Origin: RPQJ01 sp046347155
Lineage (GTDB): Bacteria > Pseudomonadota > Gammaproteobacteria > Steroidobacterales > Steroidobacteraceae
Direction: 5' to 3'
Assembly: GCA_046347155.1 (NCBI GenBank)
Contig: JAXMGT010000001.1
Location: 1,736,001-1,800,000 of the forward strand
Length of the DNA stretch: 64,000 nucleotides
Each line of letters opens with the position of its first letter. Positions within the stretch are counted from its first letter, which is position 1. Positions 43,203-51,100 of the stretch are shown here, piece by piece. A model generated the notes under the pieces. That model saw only the letters and a list, made by a program, of their open reading frames with translations, searched no databases and was not told the origin of the DNA. The position numbers were made by a program, and so were the translations under genes.

Positions 43203-43238
43203 AACGAAACGGCCCGGACGGTCGCCCGTCCGGGCCGT
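43203..43238 (-). terminator. Strong hairpin between aceA and icd
   Basis: Read on the minus strand, ACGGCCCGGACGG, a 4-base loop and CCGTCCGGGCCGT make a perfect 13-bp stem (arms 43209-43221 and 43226-43238), followed by TTTCGTT. It begins 22 bases beyond the aceA stop and should end or attenuate the aceBA transcript before icd. Confidence 0.65.
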
Positions 43239-43260
43239 GGATCGACGATCGGCAGGCGGC

Positions 43261-44571
43261 TCAGTGATGCGCGCCGCCGGTGTTGAACTGCTCTTCCTCG
43301 GTCGAACCGTGCATCGCGGTCGTCGACGAGTGGCCGCCCTGGATCACCTGGGTGACCTCGTCGAAGTAGCCGGTGCCGACTTCCTGCTGGTGCGACACGA
43401 ATGTGTAGCCACGGTCGCGCGCCTGGAACTCCGGCTCCTGCACCTTCTCGACATAGGCCGTCATGCCGTGCTTCGCATACTCCTGCGCGAGGTCGAACAT
43501 GTTGAACCACATCGAGTGGATGCCGGCCAGCGTGATGAACTGGTACTTGTAGCCCATCGCGCCCAGCTCGCGCTGGAACTTCGCGATCGTCGCGTCGTCG
43601 AGGTTCTTCTTCCAGTTGAACGACGGCGAGCAGTTGTAGGCGAGCAGCTTGCCCGGGAACTGCCTGCGGATCGCCTCGGCGAACTTCTTCGCGAACTCGA
43701 GGTCGGGCTTGCCGGTCTCGCACCACACCATGTCGGCGTACGGCGCGTAGGCCAGGCCTCGCGAGATCGACTGCTCGACGCCCGGACGGGTCTTGTAGAA
43801 GCCCTCCGGCGTGCGCTCGCCCGTGCAGAACGGCTTGTCGTTCGCGTCCACGTCGCTGGTGAGCAGGTCGGCGGCTTCCGCGTCCGTGCGCGCGAGCACG
43901 ATCGTCGGCACGCCCATCACGTCGGCCGCGAAGCGCGCGGCGACGAGCTTCTGCACGGCCTCCTGCGTCGGCACGAGCACCTTGCCGCCCATGTGGCCGC
44001 ACTTCTTCACCGACGCGAGCTGGTCCTCGAAGTGCACGCCCGCGGCGCCGGCGCGGATCATCGCCTTCATCAGTTCGAACGCGTTCAGCACGCCGCCGAA
44101 GCCGGCCTCCGCGTCCGCGACGATCGGCGCGAAGAAGTCCACGTAGTCCTTGTCGCCCGCGCGGATGCCCTTCGAATGCTGGATCTGGTCGGCGCGCTGG
44201 AACGAGGCGTTGATGCGCTCGACCACCTTCGGCACCGAGTCGACCGGGTACAGCGACTGGTCGGGGTACATCGAGAGGTAGCTGTTGTTGTCGGCCGCGA
44301 CCTGCCATCCCGACAGGTAGATGGCCTTGATGCCGGCCTTCACCTGCTGCATCGCCTGGCCGCCCGTGAGCGCGCCGAGGCAGTTCACGTAGGGCTCGGT
44401 GTTCACGAGCTTCCAGAGCTTCTCGGCACCGAGCCGCGCCAGCGTCTGCTCGACCTGCACGCTGCCGCGCAGGCGCACGACGTCCTCCGCGGAGTACGGA
44501 CGCTTGATGCCCTTCCAGCGCGGGTTGGTGTCCCAGTCCTTGCGCAGTTCGATCGCGGCCTTGTCGGTCAT
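43261..44571 (-). CDS. aceA: Isocitrate lyase
   Basis: A 436-residue glyoxylate-shunt enzyme splitting isocitrate to succinate and glyoxylate. The signature KKCGHMGGK places the catalytic Cys at 191; other family blocks (SGWQVAADNN, FEDQLASVKK, YNCSPSFNWKK) are intact. Length matches E. coli AceA (434). It follows aceB by 28 bases on the same strand and is closed by the hairpin at 43203-43238. Confidence 0.96.
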   Translation of the reverse strand: MTDKAAIELRKDWDTNPRWKGIKRPYSAEDVVRLRGSVQVEQTLARLGAEKLWKLVNTEPYVNCLGALTGGQAMQQVKAGIKAIYLSGWQVAADNNSYLSMYPDQSLYPVDSVPKVVERINASFQRADQIQHSKGIRAGDKDYVDFFAPIVADAEAGFGGVLNAFELMKAMIRAGAAGVHFEDQLASVKKCGHMGGKVLVPTQEAVQKLVAARFAADVMGVPTIVLARTDAEAADLLTSDVDANDKPFCTGERTPEGFYKTRPGVEQSISRGLAYAPYADMVWCETGKPDLEFAKKFAEAIRRQFPGKLLAYNCSPSFNWKKNLDDATIAKFQRELGAMGYKYQFITLAGIHSMWFNMFDLAQEYAKHGMTAYVEKVQEPEFQARDRGYTFVSHQQEVGTGYFDEVTQVIQGGHSSTTAMHGSTEEEQFNTGGAHH

Positions 44572-44599
44572 GTCTCGGTCCTCGTCTTGCGAATTCGGT

Positions 44600-46207
44600 T
44601 CAGTCGATGGCGCGGTACGCCGGCAGCGTGAGGAAGGTCTCGAACGCGTCGGCGGTCGTGATGGTGTCGATCAGCGCGGCGGCACGCTCGTAGTTGCCGG
44701 CCGAGTACGCGGCGTCGCCGAGCTTCGCCCGCAGCTTCGCCAGCTCCTCGCGGACGACCTGGCGGAAGAGCTCGACGGTCACCTTGCGTCCGTCGTCGAG
44801 TACGCCGCGCTCGTGGTGTATCCACTGCCACACCTGCGAGCGGGAGATCTCCGCGGTCGCCGCGTCCTCCATCAGGTTGTGGATCGGCACGCAGCCGTTG
44901 CCGCCAAGCCACGCGGCCATGTACTGGATCGACACGTCGACGTTGTTCCGGAGCCCCGCCTCGGTGATCGTGCCCTCCGGGATCCTGAGCAGGTCCGTGG
45001 CTTCGACACGCACGTCGTTGAGCGTCCGGTGCAGCTGGTTCGGCGTCGGCATCAGCCGGTCGAACACCTCCATCGCGACCGGCACGAGTCCCGGGTGCGC
45101 AACCCAGGTGCCGTCGTGACCGTCGCCCGCCTCGCGCTCCTTGTCCGCGCGCACCTTCGCGATCGCAGCGTCGTTCGCCACGGCATCGCCCTTGATCGGA
45201 ATCTGCGCGGCCATGCCGCCCATCGCGAACGCGCCCCGCCGGTGGCAGGTCTTGATCAGCAGCTTCGAGTACGAGCGCAGGAAGTGCGTCGTCATCGTCA
45301 CCTGGGCGCGGTCCGGGAGCACGCGGTCCGGGTAGCGGCTGAATTTCTTGATGAAGCTGAAGATGTAGTCCCACCGCCCGCAGTTGAGCCCGACGATGTA
45401 CTCGCGCAGTTCCCAGAGGATCTCGTCCATTTCGAACGCCGCGAGGATGGTCTCGATCAGCACGGTGACCTTGATCGTCTGCGGCGCGAGGCCGAGCGTC
45501 GACTCGGCGTGCCTGAACACCTCGGCCCACAGGCGCGACTCGAGGTGGCTCTCGGTCTTAGGCAGGTAGAAGTACGGGCCGGTGCCCCGGCGTGCGAGTT
45601 CGGCGTGGTTGTGGAACAGGTAGAGGCCGAAATCCACGAACGCGCCGGGTGCCGGCTTGCCGTCCACGAGCACGTGCTTTTCGTACAGGTGCCAGCCGCG
45701 AGGGCGCACGATCAGCGTCGCGATGGCCGGGTTGAGCTTGTAGGCCTTGCCCTCGGGGCTCGTGAAGTCGATCCGGCGCGCGACGGCGTCGCGCAGGTTG
45801 ATCTGGCCCTGGACGACGTTGTCCCAGGTGGGCGTCATCGAGTCCTCGCAGTCCGCCATGAACACCTTCGCGCCGGAGTTCAGCGCGTTGATGATCATCT
45901 TGCGGTCCGTCGGCCCCGTGATCTCGACGCGGCGGTCCTGCAGATCCGCCGGGATCGTCGTGACGCGCCAGTCCGATTCGCGGATCCTGCGCGTCTCCGG
46001 CAGGAAGACGGGCAGCTCGCCCGCGTCGATCGCACGCTGGCGCGCCTCGCGACGCACGAGCAGCTCGTCGACCCTCGGTCCATAACGCCGCACCAGGTCC
46101 GCGACGAAGGCCATCGCCCCCGGCGTGAGGACCGTTTCGAATCCCGGGCGCAGGTGACCGGTCACCTCGCAACCCGCGGGCAGGTCGAGCTTCGGCTGTG
46201 TCGTCAA
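44600..46207 (-). CDS. aceB: Malate synthase A
   Basis: A 535-residue malate synthase (A-type) that condenses glyoxylate with acetyl-CoA. Conserved segments include FMADCEDSMTPTW, RPRGWHLYEKHV, LIETILAAFEMDEI and GGMAAQIPIK. TTG at 46207 is chosen: GGAG lies six bases upstream and the protein then begins MTTQPKLDLPAG, as usual for AceB; an ATG at 46261 adds a poorly conserved 18-residue tail. It is the first gene of the aceBA operon. Confidence 0.94.
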   Translation of the reverse strand: MTTQPKLDLPAGCEVTGHLRPGFETVLTPGAMAFVADLVRRYGPRVDELLVRREARQRAIDAGELPVFLPETRRIRESDWRVTTIPADLQDRRVEITGPTDRKMIINALNSGAKVFMADCEDSMTPTWDNVVQGQINLRDAVARRIDFTSPEGKAYKLNPAIATLIVRPRGWHLYEKHVLVDGKPAPGAFVDFGLYLFHNHAELARRGTGPYFYLPKTESHLESRLWAEVFRHAESTLGLAPQTIKVTVLIETILAAFEMDEILWELREYIVGLNCGRWDYIFSFIKKFSRYPDRVLPDRAQVTMTTHFLRSYSKLLIKTCHRRGAFAMGGMAAQIPIKGDAVANDAAIAKVRADKEREAGDGHDGTWVAHPGLVPVAMEVFDRLMPTPNQLHRTLNDVRVEATDLLRIPEGTITEAGLRNNVDVSIQYMAAWLGGNGCVPIHNLMEDAATAEISRSQVWQWIHHERGVLDDGRKVTVELFRQVVREELAKLRAKLGDAAYSAGNYERAAALIDTITTADAFETFLTLPAYRAID

Positions 46208-46276
46208 GGCAGGCTCCAGGCGGGCCGCGTCGGGCCCGATCCACCCCGATGGCCACATGTTGCAGCGCAATAAGAG

Positions 46277-46305
46277 AGAATAGACGCGCCCCCTCCGAGG
46301 GGCAA
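46277..46305 (-). promoter_or_regulatory. Promoter of aceBA
   Basis: On the minus strand, TTGCCC (46300-46305) and TATTCT (46277-46282) stand 17 bases apart, about 70 bases upstream of the aceB TTG. TTGC-AGC-GCAA (46260-46270, plus-strand reading) just downstream of the -10 is an interrupted palindrome well placed for a repressor. Confidence 0.5.
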
Positions 46306-46321
46306 GCCCCGGTTGTTCACG

Positions 46322-46954
46322 ATGCGCCTGATCCTGCTCAACAAGCCCTGCCAGGTCCTCCCGCAGTTCACGAGCCCGGACGACCGGCGCTGCCTCGCGG
46401 ACCTGGTCTCGGCCCCCGGCCTCTACCCGGCCGGACGGCTCGACTACGACAGCGAGGGGCTGATGCTGCTCACGGACTTCGGGCCCTGGCAGGCACGGCT
46501 GAGCCAGCCGGGGTCGCCTTACGCGAAGTGCTACCTCGCACAGGTGGAGGGTGAGGTCGGCGAGGCGGCGCTGGGGGCACTGCGCCGCGGCGTGGCGCTG
46601 AACGACGGGCCGACACGGCCGGCCGCGGCGCGCCGGGTCGAGTCCCCCGCATGGCTGTGGCCGCGCAATCCGCCGATCCGGGTGCGCCTCGCGATCCCGA
46701 CCAGCTGGATCGAGCTGGAACTGCACGAGGGTCGCAACCGGCAGGTGCGGAGGATGACCGCGGCCGTCGGTCACCCGACGCTGCGACTGGTGAGGATCGG
46801 CGTCGGGCCCTGGACGGTCGAGGGACTGGCACCCGGCGGGTGGCGCGAGGTGCAGCGCGCCGAGGCGGAACGGGTACTCGCCTCGGGGCGGGTCAGGCGC
46901 TCCGGGCCTGCGTCGCGATCCTCATCGCGAGTTCGAGCGCCTGCTCGTAGTTGA
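46322..46954 (+). CDS. rluE: 23S rRNA pseudouridine(2457) synthase
   Basis: A 210-residue RsuA/RluE-family synthase. The N-terminal LLNKPCQVLPQFT and catalytic GRLDYDSEGLMLLT (with the catalytic Asp in RLD) match E. coli RluE, as do PRNPPIRVR and EGRNRQVRRMTAAVG. It isomerises a uridine in domain V of 23S rRNA. ATG at 46322 begins the conserved part; no Shine-Dalgarno is evident. The last 20 codons (RRSGPASRSSS onward) are not conserved and overlap the convergent DAHP synthase by 62 bases. Confidence 0.9.
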   Translation: MRLILLNKPCQVLPQFTSPDDRRCLADLVSAPGLYPAGRLDYDSEGLMLLTDFGPWQARLSQPGSPYAKCYLAQVEGEVGEAALGALRRGVALNDGPTRPAAARRVESPAWLWPRNPPIRVRLAIPTSWIELELHEGRNRQVRRMTAAVGHPTLRLVRIGVGPWTVEGLAPGGWREVQRAEAERVLASGRVRRSGPASRSSSRVRAPARS

Positions 46955-48248
46955 GCCGCGGGTCCACCGTGGTGCGGTAGGCACGCATCAGGTCCGTGTC
47001 GGCGAGACCCCGCGCGCCGCCGGTGCACTCGGTCACGTCCTCGCCGGTGAGTTCGAAATGGACGCCACCGAGGTACGTGCCGGCGTCCCGATGGATCCGG
47101 AACGCGCTCTCGAGTTCCGCGACGATGTTCTCGAAGCGTCGGGTCTTCACGCCCGAACTCGCCGTCTCGGTGTTCCCGTGCATCGGGTCGCACACCCACA
47201 GCACCGGTACGCCGGTGGCGCGAACCGCCTCGATCAGCGGCGGGAGCCGGGACTCGACGTCGCGTGCGCCCATCCGGTGGATCAGCACCAGGCGCCCCGG
47301 CTCGGCGCCCGGGTTCAGCACGCGGCACAGGCCCTGCACCCACTCGGCGTCCATCGCGGGCCCGACCTTGACGCCCACCGGGTTCGCGATGCCGCGGCAG
47401 TACTCGACGTGCGCGCCGTCGAGCGCGGCCGTGCGCATGCCGATCCACGGCAGGTGCGTCGACAGGTTGTACCAGCGCCCCTGCCGCTCGATGTGGCGGG
47501 TCTGTGCCTGCTCGTAATGCAGGTGGAGTGCCTCGTGGCTCGCGTAGAACGGCGAACGGCTCGCCTCGTGGACGCGGCTGCCGCTGATGGCCTCGAAGAA
47601 CTCGAGCGAGTCCGAGATCGACCCGACGATGCGCTGGTACTGGTCCCGCGAGGGCGAGTGCTGCATGAAGCCGAGGTCCCAGTACTCCGGGTGGTGCAGG
47701 TCCGCAAAGCCACCATCGATCAGCGCGCGCACGAAGTTGAGCGTGAGTGCAGCGCGTTCGTAGGCGCGCAGCAGCAGTTCCGGGTCGGGTTCGCGATCGG
47801 CGGCCGTGAATCCCGGCCGGTTGACGAGGTCGCCCCGATACGCGGGCAGCGTCACGCCGTCGCGCGTCTCGGTGTCGGCCGACCGCGGTTTCGCGTACTG
47901 GCCCGCGAATCGCCCGACGCGTATCACCGGGCGCTTGAGCCCGTGCAGCAGCACGAGGCTCATCTGCAGCAGTATCTTGAGCTTCCGGGCGATCTGGCCG
48001 GACTCGCAGTCGTCGAAGGATTCCGCGCAGTCCCCGCCCTGCAGCAGGAACCGGCGTCCCTGCTGCGCATCCGCGATCTGTCGTCGCAGCGCCTCGACCT
48101 CCCACGAAACCACGATCGGCGGCAAGCGGGCCAGCGCGGCAACCGAACGATCGAGCGCGGCCGCGTCACGATAATGTGGCTGCTGCGCCGCCGGGCGGTG
48201 CGTCCAGCTCGTCGGCGACCAGTCGGCGGGCGTGGTTCGTGCGTCCAT
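46893..48248 (-). CDS. Class II 3-deoxy-7-phosphoheptulonate (DAHP) synthase
   Basis: A 451-residue type II (plant/mycobacterial type) enzyme that joins phosphoenolpyruvate and erythrose 4-phosphate to start the shikimate pathway. LLQGGDCAESF (with the metal-binding Cys), RVGRFAGQYAKPRS, and near the C-terminus CDPMHGNTE and GGVHFELTGEDVTEC are all conserved. It is divergent from the lysine pair and overlaps the rluE 3' end in a convergent fashion. Such enzymes serve either aromatic amino acids or secondary metabolism; no other shikimate gene is near. Confidence 0.92.
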   Translation of the reverse strand: MDARTTPADWSPTSWTHRPAAQQPHYRDAAALDRSVAALARLPPIVVSWEVEALRRQIADAQQGRRFLLQGGDCAESFDDCESGQIARKLKILLQMSLVLLHGLKRPVIRVGRFAGQYAKPRSADTETRDGVTLPAYRGDLVNRPGFTAADREPDPELLLRAYERAALTLNFVRALIDGGFADLHHPEYWDLGFMQHSPSRDQYQRIVGSISDSLEFFEAISGSRVHEASRSPFYASHEALHLHYEQAQTRHIERQGRWYNLSTHLPWIGMRTAALDGAHVEYCRGIANPVGVKVGPAMDAEWVQGLCRVLNPGAEPGRLVLIHRMGARDVESRLPPLIEAVRATGVPVLWVCDPMHGNTETASSGVKTRRFENIVAELESAFRIHRDAGTYLGGVHFELTGEDVTECTGGARGLADTDLMRAYRTTVDPRLNYEQALELAMRIATQARSA

Positions 48249-48270
48249 CCGTGCATCCTAACCGCTATCT

Positions 48271-48281
48271 TTGCAGTGCAA
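48271..48281. promoter_or_regulatory. TTGCA-G-TGCAA palindrome in divergent control region
   Basis: A perfect 11-base palindrome in the 153 bases between DAHP synthase and the saccharopine dehydrogenase-like gene. It differs by one base from TTGCAGCGCAA in the aceB control region (46260-46270). It may be an operator, or part of a -35 (TTGCAC, minus) for the synthase. The remaining gap shows no strong consensus promoter. Confidence 0.4.
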
Positions 48282-48401
48282 CAGGCACAGGGGGTGACTC
48301 CGCGCGGTCGTTTCGTCAGAATCGCGCCCCTACACACCGGGCCCGCCCTCTGTCCCGCGCCCCGAGCGCCCGAGGACCTGCCCGCCTCAGGAGTTCCCAC
48401 G

Positions 48402-49574
48402 ATGCACAAGGTCCTCGTCCTCGGGGCCGGCAAGATCGGTTCCTTGATCTCCGGCCTGCTCGCCGAAACCGGCGATTACGAAGTTCACGTCGCCGACGTG
48501 AACGAACTCGTCGCGCACTCGGTCGTCGCTGCCCACGGCCTGCCCAACCTGCAGGCCTACGGCTTCGACGCCGGCAGCGCGAAGGCGCTGCGCGCACACC
48601 TCGCGAAACACCCGGTCGACGCCGTGATCTCGAGCCTGCCGTACTACTGCAACGTCGGCGTCGCGGAAGCCGCCCGCGCGACGGGCTGTCACTACTTCGA
48701 CCTGACCGAGGACGTCGCGGTCACGCGTGCGGTGCGCGCGCTCGCCGCCGACGCGGACCGCGCTTTCGTGCCGCAGTGCGGCCTCGCGCCGGGCTTCATC
48801 AGCATCGCCGCCAACGCGCTGATCGGCCACTTCGACGAACTGCGCAGCGTGAAGCTGCGGGTCGGCGCCCTGCCGCAGCACCCGAACAACGTGCTCAAGT
48901 ACTCGCTCACGTGGTCCACGGAGGGCCTGATCAACGAGTACGGCAATCCCTGCGAGGCGATCGCGAACGGTCGTTCGGTCGAAGCCGCCCCGCTCGAGGG
49001 ACTCGAGGAGATCGAGATCGACGGCACGCTCTACGAGGCGTTCAACACCTCGGGCGGCCTGGGCTCGCTTGGCGACACCTACGGCCAGCGCGCCGAGAGC
49101 ATGGACTACAAGACGATCCGCTACCCGGGCCACTGTGCCCAGATGCGGCTGCTGATGAACGACCTGAAGCTCAACCAGGACCGCTCGACGCTGAAGCGCA
49201 TCCTGGAGAACGCCGTTCCGCAGACGCTGCAGGACGTCGTGATCGTCTATGTCGCCGTGACGGGCCGCCAGGGCACGGAACTCCGCGAGGAGAACTACGT
49301 GAGCAAGATCTACCCGCAGGTGATCGCGGGCCGGCTGTGGTCCGCGATCCAGGTGACCACGGCCGCCGGCATCACCTCCGTGGTCGACCTCGTGCTCGCC
49401 AACCCGTCGCGCTATCGCGGCTTCGTCCGGCAGGAGGACTTCCCCCTCGTGGACGTGCTCGACAACCGTTTCGGGCGCCACTACGCGAGCACCGGCACGA
49501 AGGAGATCTCCTCGCGCGCCGTCGTCGCCGGCGAAACCGGACAGCAGCGCGTCGTGAACGGGGGCACCCGATGA
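48402..49574 (+). CDS. Saccharopine/lysine-6-dehydrogenase-like oxidoreductase
   Basis: A 390-residue NAD(P)-dependent enzyme. A Rossmann domain (VLVLGAGKIGSLISGLL) is followed by the saccharopine dehydrogenase C-terminal catalytic domain (about 125-370; CGLAPGFISIAAN, STEGLINEYGNP, MDYKTIRYPGHC). ATG at 48402 has AGGAG nine bases upstream. The next gene, overlapped by four bases, encodes an aminoadipate semialdehyde dehydrogenase-like protein, so the pair likely converts lysine (or saccharopine) to 2-aminoadipate. Saccharopine oxidation and direct lysine 6-dehydrogenation cannot be told apart by eye. Confidence 0.85.
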   Translation: MHKVLVLGAGKIGSLISGLLAETGDYEVHVADVNELVAHSVVAAHGLPNLQAYGFDAGSAKALRAHLAKHPVDAVISSLPYYCNVGVAEAARATGCHYFDLTEDVAVTRAVRALAADADRAFVPQCGLAPGFISIAANALIGHFDELRSVKLRVGALPQHPNNVLKYSLTWSTEGLINEYGNPCEAIANGRSVEAAPLEGLEEIEIDGTLYEAFNTSGGLGSLGDTYGQRAESMDYKTIRYPGHCAQMRLLMNDLKLNQDRSTLKRILENAVPQTLQDVVIVYVAVTGRQGTELREENYVSKIYPQVIAGRLWSAIQVTTAAGITSVVDLVLANPSRYRGFVRQEDFPLVDVLDNRFGRHYASTGTKEISSRAVVAGETGQQRVVNGGTR

Positions 49575-51097
49575 CCGGCCTGCTCGCCCGGCTCGGCCTC
49601 GAGCCCGTCAATTCCGGCACCTGGACTTCGAACGGCGGCTGGCTGACCGACCCCGCCGCGCCGCGCATCGACTCGTCGAATCCCGCCACCGGCGAGGTGA
49701 TCGGCAGCGTGCTCGGCACGACGCCCGACCAGTACGAGCAGCTGATGCAGGGCGCACGCGCGGTCGCCGCCGCGTGGCGCAGCGTGCCCGCGCCGAAGCG
49801 CGGTGAGGCGATCCGGCTCGTCGCCGAGGAACTGCGCCGCCACAAGTCCGACCTCGGCAGCCTCGTCTCGCTCGAGATGGGCAAGATCAAGGCCGAGGGC
49901 GACGGCGAGGTGCAGGAGATGATCGACATCGCCGACTTCGCGGTCGGCCAGTCGCGCATGCTCTACGGCCTGACGATGCACTCGGAACGCCCGAGCCACC
50001 GGATGTTCGAGCAGTGGCACCCGCTCGGCGTCGTGGGCGTCATCAGTGCGTTCAACTTCCCGGTCGCCGTCTGGTCGTGGAACGCGTTCCTCGCGGCGAT
50101 CTGCGGCAACGTCACGGTGTGGAAGCCCTCGCCGAAGACGCCGCTCTGCGCGGTGGCGGTACAGCGCCTCGCGAACGCGGTGCTCGAGCGCCACGGGTAC
50201 CCGGGCATCTTCCAGCTGTTCATCGACGCGGGCCAGGAACTGGCCACGCGCTTCGTCGACGACCGCCGAGTCGACCTTGTTTCGTTCACCGGCTCGACGC
50301 ACGTCGGGCGGATCGTCGGCGAGCGGGTCGCGCGCCGGCTCGGCAAGAGCCTGCTCGAGCTCGGCGGCAACAACGCGATCATCGTCGACGAGTCCGCAAA
50401 CCTGGACCTCGCGGTGCCGTCGATCGTGTTCGGCGCGGTCGGCACGGCCGGGCAGCGCTGCACGACGACGCGTCGCGTGTTCGTGCACGAATCGCGGGTC
50501 GCCGACCTGAGCGAGCGACTGGTGCGCGCCTACCGGCAGGTCCGGATCGGCGACCCGCTCGATCCCTCGACGCTGATGGGCCCGCTGATCGACGGCGATT
50601 CGGTCCGCCGCTTCGAGGCGGCCGTCCAGCAGGCCGTCGCGAGCGGCGGCCGCCTGCTCTGCGGCGGCAAGGCGATCGCGGGGCCGGGCCACTACGTCGA
50701 GCCGGCGATCGTCGTCGCCGAGAGCGGCTGGGAGATCGTCCGGACCGAAACGTTCGCGCCGGTGCTCTACCTGATCCCGTTCCGCGACCTCGACCACGCG
50801 ATCGCGATGCAGAACGACGTCGCACACGGCCTGTCGTCCGCGATCTTCACGGACCGCCTGCAGCATGCCGAACGGTTCCTGGCCTCGACCGGCTCCGACT
50901 GCGGCATCGCAAACGTGAACATCGGGACGTCGGGCGCGGAGATCGGCGGCGCGTTCGGTGGCGAAAAGGACACTGGCGGCGGCCGCGAATCGGGCTCCGA
51001 CGCCTGGAAGGCCTACATGCGCCGGCAGACGTGCACCGTCAACTGGGGCCGCCAGTTGCCGCTCGCCCAGGGCATCAATTTCGACGTCTCGGGCTGA
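49571..51097 (+). CDS. amaB: Aldehyde dehydrogenase, aminoadipate semialdehyde type (ALDH7)
   Basis: A 508-residue NAD-dependent aldehyde dehydrogenase. The general-base Glu is in LLELGGNN, the catalytic Cys297 in GTAGQRCTTTRR, and the C-terminal GGEKDTGGGRESGSDAWKAYMRRQT is the ALDH7 (antiquitin) pattern. It would oxidise 2-aminoadipate 6-semialdehyde/piperideine-6-carboxylate in lysine catabolism. The start ATG overlaps the preceding stop (ATGA), strong evidence for a joint function. Confidence 0.88.
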   Translation: MTGLLARLGLEPVNSGTWTSNGGWLTDPAAPRIDSSNPATGEVIGSVLGTTPDQYEQLMQGARAVAAAWRSVPAPKRGEAIRLVAEELRRHKSDLGSLVSLEMGKIKAEGDGEVQEMIDIADFAVGQSRMLYGLTMHSERPSHRMFEQWHPLGVVGVISAFNFPVAVWSWNAFLAAICGNVTVWKPSPKTPLCAVAVQRLANAVLERHGYPGIFQLFIDAGQELATRFVDDRRVDLVSFTGSTHVGRIVGERVARRLGKSLLELGGNNAIIVDESANLDLAVPSIVFGAVGTAGQRCTTTRRVFVHESRVADLSERLVRAYRQVRIGDPLDPSTLMGPLIDGDSVRRFEAAVQQAVASGGRLLCGGKAIAGPGHYVEPAIVVAESGWEIVRTETFAPVLYLIPFRDLDHAIAMQNDVAHGLSSAIFTDRLQHAERFLASTGSDCGIANVNIGTSGAEIGGAFGGEKDTGGGRESGSDAWKAYMRRQTCTVNWGRQLPLAQGINFDVSG

Positions 51098-51100
51098 TCG

